Shown: positions 11,201 to 19,614, numbered from the stretch's first letter. The stretch is DNA of 64,000 bases from Microbacterium arborescens (GCA_003339645.1 QNUV01000021.1:620001-684000); one strand, 5' to 3'. The notes: generated by a model not told the origin, from the sequence alone. Numbers and translations: made by a program.

Positions 11201-11358
11201 TTGGTCACCCACACGCCGCCGTCGTGGAGGTCGACCTCGGTCGTGGGCTCGCCCTCGTACGCGACGGCGAGGGTTCCGATCGTCAGCGCCGCGACGGTGA
11301 CGATACCGGCGGAGAGGAACGTCCGCGGGCGTGCGCGCAGCCACGAGGTCGACGTCAT
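5287..11358 (-). CDS. Giant cell-surface protein with Ig/cadherin-like and fibronectin type III repeats
   Basis: 2023-aa secreted or anchored protein. The N-terminus has one hydrophobic helix (about residues 12-32) after a short basic segment, acting as uncleaved anchor or signal. A roughly 350-residue region follows, then an acidic Glu/Thr/Pro linker. Next come about eleven Ig/cadherin-like repeats, many with the pattern PPVAxDDxxxVxxGxxVxxxVLxNDxDPDGD (Ca-binding type DxDGD), and about five Fn3 domains (each opening like DAPGKPTV...VVMSWSPP). A Cys-rich C-terminal domain of about 85 residues holds GGCVNGCFHLKV, IDCYDG and LDCWIG. ATG at 11358 has GGGGGAG about 10 nt upstream and is preferred to the longer frame. 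It heads the MoxR-DUF58-transglutaminase-FHA-PP2C operon. Confidence 0.88.
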   Translation of the reverse strand: MTSTSWLRARPRTFLSAGIVTVAALTIGTLAVAYEGEPTTEVDLHDGGVWVTKQSSLLVGHYNNESRVLDGSLRTTSAEYDVLQSGPRVVVVDADGSAMSAVDPAKVVLSGTAEVQPGAQIALGSDTVSVLDAAGDLRTVQFAGVNGFSFEGNEPIAELGENATATVGTDGTIYAASAAGASLYAYAPIGDGTVAQTAERSLEGIAEDHELAITSLGQTPFVLDRETNVLYGGDGSQTDLPADALLQRPSNSAETLTVSTRSALLRVQPGGPTTTIEAGAEGTPAEPVYVGGCAYGAWSGSGVFVRDCANDADDVVQEIEGIDPAAKLEFRVNRDVVVLNDVFGGAAWLASENMQRVDNWTDITPPEGTGDEEQETTEETVETALPERTDENTPPIAVDDSFGVRPGRTTVLPVLFNDTDADGDVLVAEATSDPAFGEISQIQNGGALQIAVPDDASGSTSFTYTADDGRGGEASATVRLSVRGDNENSPPVQQRVTPVTVEAGGTTSYNVLSEWIDPDGDDIFLKSVQPDGGDEADFTSDGQITYRAIGAVQGRKDVPIIVSDGTDDGAGVLRIDVRPPGTTVPVTNADHVVTRVGQSVTVSPLSNDTSAGREPLRLTRVDEVEGATIQPDFAEQTFTFTSDAVNTYYVDYLVSAGPNSVPGLVRVDVLPAADTNLPPVAVRDVALLPTGGDVLVNVLGNDTDPAGGILVVQSVTADPDGGVTAAVLGHETVRITDQGSLSEQTRVSYTISNGDQSATGEIVVIPIPAPDRLRPPVANNDTAVVRVGDVVTIDVLANDTHPNGDTLHVSPELVPPLVDEADGQVFVSEDKLRFRAGDEPKTVNATYEAVDSSGQRAGAYVTIQILPRQDDANAAPRPRDLTARTLSGSEVTIPVPLDGIDEDGDSVELLGIASSPSKGRIVETGSNTFVYEAFDTSVGSDSFTYRVRDRLGKEGTARIQVGIAPPETTNQAPYAVKDAVIMRPGRQVAVSVLENDSDPDGDQFGFAADALEVPDVDGLSAEVSGEQIVITAPDAPMNTSIQYTIEDARGLTATAPVQITVDPDVPLQRPIARDDRVRAEDVDENGVAEVAVLDNDDDPDGTRSALRVTLGAGGENATVRPNGTVSVPLTDERQLITYFITDEDELTAAAFIHVPSLAELPPSLISTEALVVQSGETVDLPLSEYVRASGGRDVVITEAEKVTAAHSNGASLVKDERTLQYTSAADYFGQDALTFEVTDGSGPDDPEGRKATLMIPITVTPPDNRPPSMIGAQMEVAQGEDARTLDLAALATDPDPGDAEKLRFAVVGSAPDGLTARVDGSVLSVEASTDVAKGTSLPVQVSVTDGESDPVTATITVTVTASTRPLATANADVIEQADQGETISVAVLDNDVNPFPGTPLKIVGAFTETSGASATVAGDRVEVTSRADFVGTLVVRYRIQDATGDPDREVEGQIRITVQGRPDAPGKPTVTSVESRTVVMSWSPPVDNGASITGYTVRSTAGSYTRECRSTTCTLDGLTNNVEYNFVVTATNRVGESDPSLPSETARPDQRPDTPNPPSLAFGDRSLDVSWTVPRTEGSPVESYSLQISPAPPSGVAEKTGVTGTRITWDGLQNGVQYQVRVRAHNRAPEPSSWSVWSQAMVPAGKPDAPGAPSTQRLNPVGDRSQMQVSWNQPANNGDAIAGYQLQVRRGGATVDTISVPAGQTSQAVTVDTSTTDYTFVVRAQNKAGWGEWSAASAPRRAFTPPGAPTGISASEGDNRVTVSWTAGPLNGANPGEVSYQYSVNNGGWRNDWIGGGNGGSGTIGNGQVNNNGTYTVRVRAVATADGSRYEGEPSAASNQVAPYGQIGNPSANASRDGNRVTLSWSSPARNGRDITTEISVNGGGWQRVDASGSRQQGDVGYSSTQTIRVRVSAAGSEAREASASVTTPNPPPPPQPRASVEKGSPVGGCVNGCFHLKVNTQDFPAGNYRIDCYDGNRKFNTYPSSYDVPANGSIQLDCWIGADGRDISAEIIGWGRTSTTRW

Positions 11359-11465
11359 TGGGCTCGGCTCCCCCCGGGGCGACGGTGATGGGCCCGGCGT
11401 CCGGGCTCGCACTGGTTGAACTGCGGAACCACCCTATGTCAGGAGGGATGCGGGATTTGTCGGTT

Positions 11466-11489
11466 GACATGGGGAGTTCTCCCCATGTC
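11466..11489. promoter_or_regulatory. 24-bp perfect palindrome (operator or hairpin)
   Basis: Two 11-bp arms (GACATGGGGAG and its exact complement) flank the two bases TT. It lies 21 bp downstream of the UvrA-like gene stop and 108 bp upstream of the giant surface-protein start, both on the minus strand. With a four-base loop it could be a hairpin ending the UvrA-like transcript, but no T-tract follows on the minus strand. The perfect symmetry also fits a dimeric repressor site controlling the surface-protein operon. Function is inferred only. Confidence 0.55.
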
Positions 11490-11509
11490 GACCGTCTCGA
11501 AGGTGTGCA

Positions 11510-13885
11510 TCATCGGTCCGACCCCGCGCTCGTCCCGACGTACCGGCGCAGATGCTCGGCCGTGAGGGTGTCGCCACCGGCGACGAGGTCGGCGGGCGAC
11601 CCCTCGAACACGATCCGCCCGCCGTCCCGCCCGGCGCCGGGACCGATGTCGATGATGTGATCGGCGTGCGCCATGAGCGCCTGGTGGTGCTCGATGACGA
11701 TGACGGAGTTCCCGGCGTCGACGAGGCGGTCGAGCAGCGCGAGAAGGTTGTCGACGTCTGCCAGGTGCAGGCCCGTCGTGGGCTCGTCGAGGATGTAGAC
11801 CGAGCCGGACGTCGCCATCGAGATGGCCAGCTTCAACCGCTGCCGCTCGCCGCCGGAGAGCGTGCTGAGCGCCTGCCCCAGCGTGATGTACCCGAGGCCC
11901 ACGTCGATGAGACGCGAGAGGATGCCGCCCGCCACGCGCGCCGGCAGCGCCTCCGCGGCCTCCGCCGCGCTCAGCGCGAGCACGTCCGCGATGGTGCGCC
12001 CGTCGAGGGTGTACCGAAGCACCTCGGGGCTGAACCCCGATCCCCGGCAGACGTCGCACTCCGTCTCGACGGACGCGGTGATGCCGAGCTTCGTCACGAT
12101 GACGCCGAGTCCCTTGCAGGCCGGGCACGCACCCTGCGAGTTGGCGCTGAAGAGAGCCGGCTTGACCCCGTTCGCCTTCGCGAACGCCGAGCGGATCGGA
12201 TCGAGCAGTCCCGTGTAGGTCGCCGGGCTGCTGCGGCGATTGCCGCGAATGGGCGACTGATCGACGACGACGACCCCCTCCCGCCCCGCGAGGCTGCCGT
12301 GGATGAGCGACGACTTGCCCGAGCCGGCCACCCCGGTGACGACGGTGAGGGCCCCGAGGGGGATGTCGACGTCGACCGACCTGAGGTTGTTGGCGGTCGC
12401 GCCTCGGATCTCGAGGACGCCGGAGGCCGAGCGCACCGCTGGCTTCAGCTGCGCCCGGTGATCGAGGTGCCGGCCGGTCAGCGTGTCGGAGGCCCGCAGC
12501 TCGGCGACCGTTCCCGTGAACTGGACCCGCCCGCCGTGGCGACCCGCGCCCGGCCCGAGGTCGATGACGTGATCGGCGATCTCGATGACCTCCGGCTTGT
12601 GCTCGACGACGAGCACCGTGTTGCCTTTGTCGCGCAGGCCGCGAAGCAGGTCGTTCATCCGCTGGATGTCGTGCGGGTGCAGTCCTGCCGTGGGCTCGTC
12701 GAAGACGTAGGTGACGTCGGTCAGGCTCGATCCGAGATGCCGGATCATCTTCGTCCGTTGAGCCTCGCCGCCCGACAGGGTGCCCGACGACCGATCGAGC
12801 GAGAGGTATCCCAGCCCGATGTCGATGAAGGACTGCACGGCGCCGCGCAACCCCGCGAGCAGCGGCTCGACACCCGGCGCGTCGATCGATGCGAGCCACG
12901 CGGCGAGGTCGGTGATCTGCATGGCCGCGGCGTCGGCGATGCTCGCCCCGGCGATCTTTGCCGACCGCGCGCCGGCGTTGAGCCTCGTTCCATCGCATGC
13001 CGGACAGGGCATGAACTTCACCGCGCGCTCGACGAAGGCCCGCACATGCGGCTGCAACGCGTCGCGATCCTTCTGCAGCATCGACTTCGTGACGCGGGGC
13101 ACGAGCCCCTCGTAGGTCATGTTGATGCTCTGGATCTTGATCTTGGTCGGCTCTTTGTAGAGGAAGTCCGCGAGTTCGGCATCCGTGTAGTCGGCGACGG
13201 GCTTGTCGGGGTCGAGCAGCCCCGACTCGCTGTACCCGCGCACCATCCAGCCGTCGGCGCTGTATCCGGGAACGCGGATGGCCCCTTCGTTGAGCGACTT
13301 CGACCGGTCGACCAGTTCGTCGATGTCGATGTCGCTGACCTCGCCGAGGCCCTCGCAGTCGGGACACATGCCGCCCGTCACCTGAAAGGAGCGTCGTTCC
13401 GCCCGGCCCGCGTCGCCTCCGACCGCGACCGTGATCTCGCCCGCCCCCGACACCGACGGGACATTGAACGAGAAGGCCTGCGGTGAGCCGACGAACGGTT
13501 CGCCGATGCGGCTGAACAGCACGCGCAGCATGGCGTGCACGTCGGTCGCCGTGCCCACGGTCGAGCGGGCGTTCGCTCCCATCCGCTCCTGGTCGACGAT
13601 GATCGCGGGGCTGATGTTCTCGAGCGCGTCGACCTCGGGCCGTGCGATCTGCGCCATGAACTGCTGGACGAACGTCGGATAGGTCTCGTTGATCAGCCGC
13701 CGGGACTCGGCGGCGATCGTGCCGAACACGAGCGACGACTTGCCCGAGCCGCTCACCCCGGTGAAGACGGTGAGGCGTCGCTTCGGGACGTCGACATCGA
13801 CGCCGTCCAGGTTGTTCTCGCGGGCGCCGCGCACGCGGATGACCTCGTGCGAATCGGCGGCGTTCTCAGCGGATGCGGCGGCCAT
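11510..13885 (-). CDS. UvrA-like ABC ATPase (short UvrA paralogue)
   Basis: 791-aa protein with two complete UvrA-type ABC modules: Walker [16 protein letters not shown] and [14 protein letters not shown], signatures LSGGEAQR and LSGGERQR, and Walker [12 protein letters not shown] and [11 protein letters not shown]. Zinc-type pairs are present ([30 protein letters not shown]). Canonical UvrA is about 950-1000 aa, so part of the N-terminal insertion (the UvrB-contact region) is probably missing, as in UvrA2/DrrC-type proteins linked to resistance against DNA-binding drugs. It is therefore unlikely to be the housekeeping UvrA. ATG 13885 has GAGAGG 8 nt upstream; it overlaps the 3' end of tag by 20 bp, implying co-transcription of two DNA-damage genes. 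Confidence 0.85.
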   Translation of the reverse strand: MAAASAENAADSHEVIRVRGARENNLDGVDVDVPKRRLTVFTGVSGSGKSSLVFGTIAAESRRLINETYPTFVQQFMAQIARPEVDALENISPAIIVDQERMGANARSTVGTATDVHAMLRVLFSRIGEPFVGSPQAFSFNVPSVSGAGEITVAVGGDAGRAERRSFQVTGGMCPDCEGLGEVSDIDIDELVDRSKSLNEGAIRVPGYSADGWMVRGYSESGLLDPDKPVADYTDAELADFLYKEPTKIKIQSINMTYEGLVPRVTKSMLQKDRDALQPHVRAFVERAVKFMPCPACDGTRLNAGARSAKIAGASIADAAAMQITDLAAWLASIDAPGVEPLLAGLRGAVQSFIDIGLGYLSLDRSSGTLSGGEAQRTKMIRHLGSSLTDVTYVFDEPTAGLHPHDIQRMNDLLRGLRDKGNTVLVVEHKPEVIEIADHVIDLGPGAGRHGGRVQFTGTVAELRASDTLTGRHLDHRAQLKPAVRSASGVLEIRGATANNLRSVDVDIPLGALTVVTGVAGSGKSSLIHGSLAGREGVVVVDQSPIRGNRRSSPATYTGLLDPIRSAFAKANGVKPALFSANSQGACPACKGLGVIVTKLGITASVETECDVCRGSGFSPEVLRYTLDGRTIADVLALSAAEAAEALPARVAGGILSRLIDVGLGYITLGQALSTLSGGERQRLKLAISMATSGSVYILDEPTTGLHLADVDNLLALLDRLVDAGNSVIVIEHHQALMAHADHIIDIGPGAGRDGGRIVFEGSPADLVAGGDTLTAEHLRRYVGTSAGSDR

Positions 13886-14513
13886 CGGACATCCTCTCGG
13901 TGCGGACCTCCCCATTGTGGGGCTCGACGGCGTGCGAGGCGAGAGCTCGATGGCATCCGACGACGTGGTCGTCGACCATGCCGGCCGACTGCATGAGCGC
14001 GTACATCGTCGTCGGCCCGACGAATCGGAAGCCGCGGCGGCGCAGGGCCTTGCTCATCGCCTCCGACTCGGCCGTCACCGCCGGCACCTCGGCGAGCGTC
14101 GCCGGACGGGGCCGCGGCACGGCGGGCGCGAAAGACCACATCAGCTCGTCGAACTCGCCGTCGGCGACGTCGAGCAGCAGCCTCGCGTTCGAGATGGTGG
14201 CCTCGATCTTCGCCCTATTGCGGATGATGCCGGCATCCGCCATCAGGGCTGCGATCTCGGTCGATCCGAATGCGGCGACCCGCGCCGGCTCGAACCCCGC
14301 GAACACCTCGCGGAAACGGGGGCGTTTGCGGAGGATCGTGATCCAGCTCAGTCCCGCTTGGAACCCCTCGAGGCTCAGCTTCTCGAACAGTGCGCGATCG
14401 CCGTGGAGCGGGCGCCCCCACTCCTCGTCGTGGTAGCGCCGGTACTCGGCGTCATCCCCCACCCAGCCGCAGCGAGCGAGGCCGTCGGGTCCGGTGATGA
14501 GGTCGTGCACCAT
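13866..14513 (-). CDS. tag: DNA-3-methyladenine glycosylase I
   Basis: 215-aa cytoplasmic base-excision repair enzyme that removes 3-methyladenine from alkylated DNA. Family markers are clear: N-terminal [22 protein letters not shown], the helix-hairpin-helix region [22 protein letters not shown], and C-terminal [26 protein letters not shown], whose Cys/His residues belong to the Tag zinc site. Length is slightly above the usual 185-200 aa because of a 20-30 residue tail that overlaps the next gene. It is upstream of the UvrA-like gene in the same operon. Confidence 0.94.
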   Translation of the reverse strand: MVHDLITGPDGLARCGWVGDDAEYRRYHDEEWGRPLHGDRALFEKLSLEGFQAGLSWITILRKRPRFREVFAGFEPARVAAFGSTEIAALMADAGIIRNRAKIEATISNARLLLDVADGEFDELMWSFAPAVPRPRPATLAEVPAVTAESEAMSKALRRRGFRFVGPTTMYALMQSAGMVDDHVVGCHRALASHAVEPHNGEVRTERMSDGRRIR

Positions 14514-14529
14514 CCCGTCAGGCTAGCGA

Positions 14530-14563
14530 GCCCCGCCGACATCCCTCGGGCGATCGGCGGGGC
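14530..14563 (-). terminator. Hairpin terminator downstream of acyl-CoA oxidase
   Basis: A perfect 10-bp stem (GCCCCGCCGA paired with TCGGCGGGGC) with a 14-nt loop lies just beyond the stop of the acyl-CoA oxidase gene and before the tag start. No strong T-tract follows, so it may act as a weak terminator or mRNA 3'-end stabiliser. Confidence 0.5.
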
Positions 14564-14572
14564 GGCATCCGA

Positions 14573-16693
14573 TCAGGACCCTCGCTTGGCCGACTTCGCG
14601 AGCGTCTTCTCCGAGACCGGGGCGCTGCCCGACGCGGCGAGCTCTGCGAAGTACTCGCGCGCTTCACGCTGCCGCTCGGCCTCGGCGCCCGATGCGATGG
14701 GCGCCCGGACGTGCTCGGGGGCGAACCCGAAGGCGTCGACGAGGTCTTGGGCGTGCGGGCGGAGCCGAGCGCACAACCGGTCGATGTAGCTCGTCACGGC
14801 GGCCGCGCGCTGGGTCGAGAGGCGACCGTGGATGAGGTACCAGGCGAGGTGCCGCTCGATCAGGGTCAGGCCGAAGAGGTCGCGCAGCCACACGAGCACC
14901 TGGCGCGTGCCCTCGTCGTCGACCCGCTCGACACCCTGCGCGAAGGCCTCCCACTGCAGCAGCTCGCCGTGGGCACGAGCCGCCTCGATCAGCTCCGACT
15001 GGTGCTGGTTGAAGACGGCGGCGGCATCCTGCTGCGACATCTTCGACGCGGGCCGGAGGGCGGCCGCGATATCGGCGATCATCTGCTCGACGCGGCCCGT
15101 CAGCAGCTCGTGCTGCTGTTCGGCCCGCAGCCCGAGCTCGACCGATCGCGCCGTCTGACCGAAGTCGGCGACCGACTGACCGAGCCGCCGGAGGCCGGCG
15201 CCGTGGAAGACGCGCTCGGCGGTCGAGACCGCGGCGAACTTCGCGAGGGCCCTCGCGTCGGCTCCCTTGAACTGCTTCGCGTAGTCGCTGAGCAGGCGCT
15301 TGCCCACCAGCTGGAGGAGCACGTTGTTGTCGCCCTCGAAGGTGGCGAAGACATCGAGGTCGTGGTGCAGGTCGACCATGCGGTTCTCGGCGAGGAACCC
15401 TTGACCGCCGCATGCCTCGCGGCATTCCTGGATCGTGTCCAGAGCGTTCCACGTCGACAGCGGCTTGAGCGCCGCGGCGAGGGTCTCGAGGTTCTCGCGC
15501 CCCTCCGGGGTGTCGGTGCGGCCCGAGAACACGCCGTCGAATGCCTGCAGCAGCTCGTCGTGCGAGAAGTACTGCGCGTAGGTCTGCGCGATCCGCGGCA
15601 GCAGGCGCCGCTGGTGCCGGCCGTAATCGAGCAGGGTGACCTCTTCGGTGCCGGCACCCGAGTCGAACTGCCGGCGCTGGTTCGCGTACGTCACGGCGAT
15701 GTACTCCGCCAGTGCCGAGGCCGTCGTGGCGGAGCCGTCGAGCGACACGCGACCCTGCACGAGTGCCCCGAGCATCGTGAAGAACCGGCGGCCGGGGCTG
15801 GGGATGTCGGAGCTGTAGGTGCCGTCGGGCGCGACGTCGCCGTAGCGATTGAGCAGGTTCGTGCGCGGGATGCGCACGTGGTCGAAGTGCAGCCGGCCGT
15901 TGTCGATGCCGTTGAGCCCGCCCTTGACGCCGTCGTCCTCACCACCGACCCCCGGCAGGAAGTTGCCCTCGTCGTCGCGGAGCGGCACGAAGAAGCAGTG
16001 GACGCCGTAGTTCACGCCACCCGTGATGAGCTGAGCGAACAGGGTCGCCGCCTTGCCGTGGACGGCGGCGTTGCCCAGGTAGTCCTTCCACGCGCCGCGG
16101 AACGGCGTGTGGATCACGAACTCCTCGGTCTCGGGGTCGTACGTGGCGGTCGTGCCGATGGCCGCGACATCCGATCCGTGCCCGGTCTCGGTCATCGCGA
16201 ACGCGCCCGGCAGGCGCATCTCCATCGCATCGCGCAGCCACGCGTCGTGATGCGGCTTCGTGCCCAGCTGGTGGATGGCGGAGCCGAAGAGACCCCACTG
16301 GACACCCGACTTGATCTGCAGGCTGGGGTCGGCCAGGACGAGCTCCTGGAAACCGGCGAGGTTCGCGCCGTTGTCGCCGTCGCCGCCGTACTCCTTCGGG
16401 TAGCCACGGCCTGAGGCGCCGCGCTCGACGAGCAGGTGGAGCTGCTTGAGCACGCGTTCACGGTGCTCGGCCATCGGCTCGCCCGGGATCTGCCAGAACA
16501 CCGGGTCCTTGATCATCTCGCGCGCCTCGCGACGCGTCGCCGCCCACGTTCCGAGCAGCATGTCGGTGACCGCGTCGATGTCGATGCGGGGCTCATGCGC
16601 CTCCGCCGCGGTGTGGGGCGCGGTCGGGGCGCCCCCGGCCGGGGTGCGGTCGGCGGTTGCGGGCTTGTGGGGACGAACAGCGGCGTCGGTCAT
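14573..16693 (-). CDS. Acyl-CoA oxidase / acyl-CoA dehydrogenase family flavoenzyme
   Basis: 706-aa cytoplasmic FAD enzyme of peroxisomal-type acyl-CoA oxidase architecture, predicted to oxidise acyl-CoA to trans-2-enoyl-CoA. The FAD/acyl-CoA middle domain has the motif GAFAMTETGHGSDVAAIGT. The C-terminal half has CREACGGQGFLAENRMVDLH followed by DVFATFEGDNNVLLQLVGK, typical of ACOX proteins, whose length (650-700 aa) also matches; ordinary acyl-CoA dehydrogenases are near 380 aa. Start ATG 16693 follows AAAGG; the longer upstream frame is not supported. It stands alone between tag and recQ with its own upstream gap. Confidence 0.88.
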   Translation of the reverse strand: MTDAAVRPHKPATADRTPAGGAPTAPHTAAEAHEPRIDIDAVTDMLLGTWAATRREAREMIKDPVFWQIPGEPMAEHRERVLKQLHLLVERGASGRGYPKEYGGDGDNGANLAGFQELVLADPSLQIKSGVQWGLFGSAIHQLGTKPHHDAWLRDAMEMRLPGAFAMTETGHGSDVAAIGTTATYDPETEEFVIHTPFRGAWKDYLGNAAVHGKAATLFAQLITGGVNYGVHCFFVPLRDDEGNFLPGVGGEDDGVKGGLNGIDNGRLHFDHVRIPRTNLLNRYGDVAPDGTYSSDIPSPGRRFFTMLGALVQGRVSLDGSATTASALAEYIAVTYANQRRQFDSGAGTEEVTLLDYGRHQRRLLPRIAQTYAQYFSHDELLQAFDGVFSGRTDTPEGRENLETLAAALKPLSTWNALDTIQECREACGGQGFLAENRMVDLHHDLDVFATFEGDNNVLLQLVGKRLLSDYAKQFKGADARALAKFAAVSTAERVFHGAGLRRLGQSVADFGQTARSVELGLRAEQQHELLTGRVEQMIADIAAALRPASKMSQQDAAAVFNQHQSELIEAARAHGELLQWEAFAQGVERVDDEGTRQVLVWLRDLFGLTLIERHLAWYLIHGRLSTQRAAAVTSYIDRLCARLRPHAQDLVDAFGFAPEHVRAPIASGAEAERQREAREYFAELAASGSAPVSEKTLAKSAKRGS

Positions 16694-16852
16694 CGCGTGC
16701 CTTTCGACGTCGGAAGGATCGGAGTCGATACTCACGGTAGGACTTCCACAACACCTCACCAAGCGGGTTGGTCGATCAGCACAACGGGATGCCGGTACGT
16801 CGGCGACCCGCATTGTGCGACCGCGACATCCGGTCGGTCGGTGGGATGTGCG

Positions 16853-18979
16853 TCAGTGGGATGCCACGACCGCGAGCACCGCGTCGCCGTAGGCCTCGCG
16901 CTTCTTCGCCCCGATGCCGGTGATGCCCTCGAGGTCGGCCGACGTGCGGGGGCGGCGATCGGCGAGAGCGCGCAACGTCGCGTCGCCGAAGACGATGTAT
17001 GCCGGTACGCCCTGCTCGCGAGCCTGCTCGGCCCGCCACGCGCGCAGGGCCTCGAAGAGGTCGCGGTCGCCCTCGGCGACCTGCTCGGCCGCGGCCGCCT
17101 TGCGGACGCGAGAGCCGCCGCTGTTCTGCCCCCGTCCGAGCACGTCGCGCCGAAGGGGAACGCCGACCTCGCCCTTGAGCACCGGCGCGCCGGCGTCGCC
17201 GACCGCGAGCACGCCGTACTCACCGCGGGCGACGAGGATCCCGCGGGCGAGCAGCTGCCGGATGACACTGCGCCAGTCCTGGTCGGACAGGTCGGCCCCG
17301 AGGCCGTACGTCGCCAGCTCGTCATGACGCTGCTGGCGGATGCGCTCGGTGGAGGCCCCGCGCAGGATGTCGACGAGGTGGCCGGCGCCGAACGACTGGT
17401 TGCGCTCGCGCTGCAGCCGCACGATCGTCGAGAGCAGTTTCTGCGCCGGGATCAGTCCGTCCCAGGTGTCGGGCGGGGTGAGGCAGGTGTCGCAGTTGCC
17501 GCACGGCTCGGAGTCCTGGCCGAAGTAGCCGAGCAGGTTCTGGCGGCGGCAGGCGACCGTCTCGCACAGGGCGAGCATCGCGTCGAGGTGCTGCCCCATG
17601 CGCATCTTGAACGTGCGGTCGCCGGGGCTCTGATCGATGAGGCGCCGCTGCTGCACGACATCCCCCAGGCCGTAGGCCATCCAGGCGATCGACGCTTCGC
17701 CGTCGCGTCCCGCGCGTCCGGTCTCCTGGTAGTAGCCCTCGACGGACTTCGGCAGATCGATATGGGCGACGAATCGCACGTCGGGCTTGTCGATGCCCAT
17801 CCCGAACGCGATCGTCGCGACCATGACGACACCGTCTTCGCGGAGGAACCGCGACTGGTGCTTCGCCCGCATCTCGGCCGGCAGCCCGGCGTGATACGGC
17901 AGCGCGTCGAGCCCCTGCGCGGCGAGGTAATCGGCGGTCTGCTCGACCGACTTGCGGCTGAGCGCGTACACGATGCCGGCCGACCCCTCGGGCATCGAGC
18001 GGATGAACGTGACGAGCTGCCGCCGCGGGTCGACCTTCGGCTCGATGCGGTACTGGATGTTGGGCCGGTCGAAGCTCGCGACGAAGTGACGCGCCTGCGG
18101 CAGGCGCAGCCGCTCGGTGAGTTCCTGGTGGGTCGCGCGGGTCGCGGTGGCGGTGAGCGCCATCCGCGGCACCCCGGGGAACCGCTCGTCGAGGTCGCCG
18201 AGGGCGAGGTAGTCGGGGCGGAAGTCATGGCCCCACTGCGAGACGCAGTGCGCTTCGTCGATCGCGATGACGCTCAGGGCGCCTCGCTGGAGCAGCTGCG
18301 TCGTCTGCGGCACGCTCAGCCGCTCGGGGGCGACGTAGAGCAGGTCGAGCTCGCCGGCGAGATAGGCCTGCTCGACGCCCGCGCGCTCGCCCGGAGACTG
18401 CGTGGAGTTCAGATAGGCCGCCCGCACGCCGTTGGCGATCAGGGCATCGACCTGATCGTGCATGAGCGCGATGAGCGGACTGACGACGAGTCCGGTTCCG
18501 GGACGCACGAGCGCGGGAACCTGGTAGGTGATCGACTTGCCGCCGCCGGTGGGCATGAGCACGACGGCATCCCCGCCGCCGATGACGTGCGAGACGATAT
18601 CGCCCTGGTCGCCGCGGAAGTCGTCGTAGCCGAAGACCTCCTTGAGCACGGCGCGGGGGTCGGCGCCGGTGAAGTCGCGGCGCGCGAGGGAGAGGACCGC
18701 GGCGGGGGCCGCGGTCGGAGGCGCGGCTGCGGTGCGGGCCGGGCTCACGGTGCTGCGGGCCGAGGTCGCGAAGGCGCTCGACGCCGGGGCGGCGGCGCGG
18801 TCGCGGGTGGCGCGGGCGACGGCAGCGCCGTAACCGTCGAACTCGGGCGGCGGCGGTGCGTCGAAATCCTCGGGCGGAGCGAACTCGTCGGGGTTCCAGT
18901 CGAGGTCGGCGTAGGGATCGGCATCCCAGGACTGCTGCTCTCGACTCACCCGATTCACGATAGCCGCGGCATCCGACAT
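16853..18979 (-). CDS. recQ: ATP-dependent DNA helicase RecQ
   Basis: 708-aa 3'-5' superfamily 2 DNA helicase. An Ala/Pro-rich N-terminal extension of about 110 residues precedes the helicase core, which carries the RecQ motif 0 (FGYDDFRGDQ), Walker A MPTGGGKSITYQVPA, Walker B IDEAHCVSQWGHDFRPDY, motif IV-VI (IAFGMGIDKPDVRFVAH, YYQETGRAGRDG), the zinc module CRRQNLLGYFGQ...CGNCDTC, a winged-helix RQC region, and a C-terminal HRDC domain ending at the last residue. ATG 18979 sits behind GGAG. The N-terminal extension is longer than in enteric RecQ and is probably disordered. Confidence 0.95.
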   Translation of the reverse strand: MSDAAAIVNRVSREQQSWDADPYADLDWNPDEFAPPEDFDAPPPPEFDGYGAAVARATRDRAAAPASSAFATSARSTVSPARTAAAPPTAAPAAVLSLARRDFTGADPRAVLKEVFGYDDFRGDQGDIVSHVIGGGDAVVLMPTGGGKSITYQVPALVRPGTGLVVSPLIALMHDQVDALIANGVRAAYLNSTQSPGERAGVEQAYLAGELDLLYVAPERLSVPQTTQLLQRGALSVIAIDEAHCVSQWGHDFRPDYLALGDLDERFPGVPRMALTATATRATHQELTERLRLPQARHFVASFDRPNIQYRIEPKVDPRRQLVTFIRSMPEGSAGIVYALSRKSVEQTADYLAAQGLDALPYHAGLPAEMRAKHQSRFLREDGVVMVATIAFGMGIDKPDVRFVAHIDLPKSVEGYYQETGRAGRDGEASIAWMAYGLGDVVQQRRLIDQSPGDRTFKMRMGQHLDAMLALCETVACRRQNLLGYFGQDSEPCGNCDTCLTPPDTWDGLIPAQKLLSTIVRLQRERNQSFGAGHLVDILRGASTERIRQQRHDELATYGLGADLSDQDWRSVIRQLLARGILVARGEYGVLAVGDAGAPVLKGEVGVPLRRDVLGRGQNSGGSRVRKAAAAEQVAEGDRDLFEALRAWRAEQAREQGVPAYIVFGDATLRALADRRPRTSADLEGITGIGAKKREAYGDAVLAVVASH

Positions 18980-19022
18980 CCTGCTCCGTGCGTTCACAGG
19001 CGCGGAGTCGTCGCGTCTGTCG

Positions 19023-19559
19023 TCAGCACCATCGTTCGGCGAGTGTCGCGACGACGTTGAGGTTGCGGTTGGTCGCGACGCCGAGGAGTTTCGCCGCGCC
19101 GAGCGGATCGACGGTGCCGTCCTGGTATCCGGGCTCGAGCAGCGCGTGGACGGCGCGGCCGCGCACGAGCATGCGCCCGGCGGCAGTCGCGAGGGACGCG
19201 ACCCGGGCGGCGGTGTCGGGGTCGAGCTCGTCCTTGAGCAGGTACACGTAATGGCGGGCCAGGCCCGGGTTCGCCTCGCTCACGGCGAGCGCCTCGGCGG
19301 CGAGCGCGGCGAACTCGTCGGCTCGGAACGTGATCGTCGGGACGTCGAAGCCCCGATCGGCCGCGTAAGCCCGCTCGAGGGTCTGCTCGAGCTTCACGCG
19401 GGATCGCATGCGCGTGTCGAAGCGGATGTTGCCGGTGTTGATGTGCGTGACGACGTTCTCGAAGCCGGCGGCCTCGGTGACCCGGCGGATGTCGTCCTTC
19501 GGGAAGACGCGCGTCGCGCCGAGGTTGATCGCCCGCAGGAACCCGAGATGTGTGGCCAC
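19023..19559 (-). CDS. DUF1697 domain-containing protein
   Basis: 178-aa cytoplasmic protein matching DUF1697 from the N-terminus: GFLRAINLGATRVFPKDDIRRV, then NVVTHINTGNIRF, and the C-terminal block DGTVDPLGAAKLLGVATNRNLNVV, close to the family ending (ttRNwnTv). No biochemical function is established for the family. GTG start at 19559. It lies between the DUF3516 helicase and recQ on the same strand with short gaps (55 and 43 bp), so co-transcription is possible. Confidence 0.9.
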   Translation of the reverse strand: MATHLGFLRAINLGATRVFPKDDIRRVTEAAGFENVVTHINTGNIRFDTRMRSRVKLEQTLERAYAADRGFDVPTITFRADEFAALAAEALAVSEANPGLARHYVYLLKDELDPDTAARVASLATAAGRMLVRGRAVHALLEPGYQDGTVDPLGAAKLLGVATNRNLNVVATLAERWC

Positions 19560-19614
19560 GCCCTCATCATGCCCGGGGCCCGCGACATCCGGTCACGGCG
19601 CGGCCGGGCCGAGG

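Noticed and set aside
6298-11388. A 1696-aa plus-strand open frame opposite the giant surface protein
   Set aside because: It is Arg/Gly/Val-rich nonsense without domains and mirrors the codon bias of the minus-strand gene. Similar long antisense frames (29057-31891, 45041-49318) are rejected for the same reason.
16694-16852. A small gene between acyl-CoA oxidase and recQ
   Set aside because: Short frames here lack RBS and recognisable sequence; the segment most likely holds the acyl-CoA oxidase promoter.
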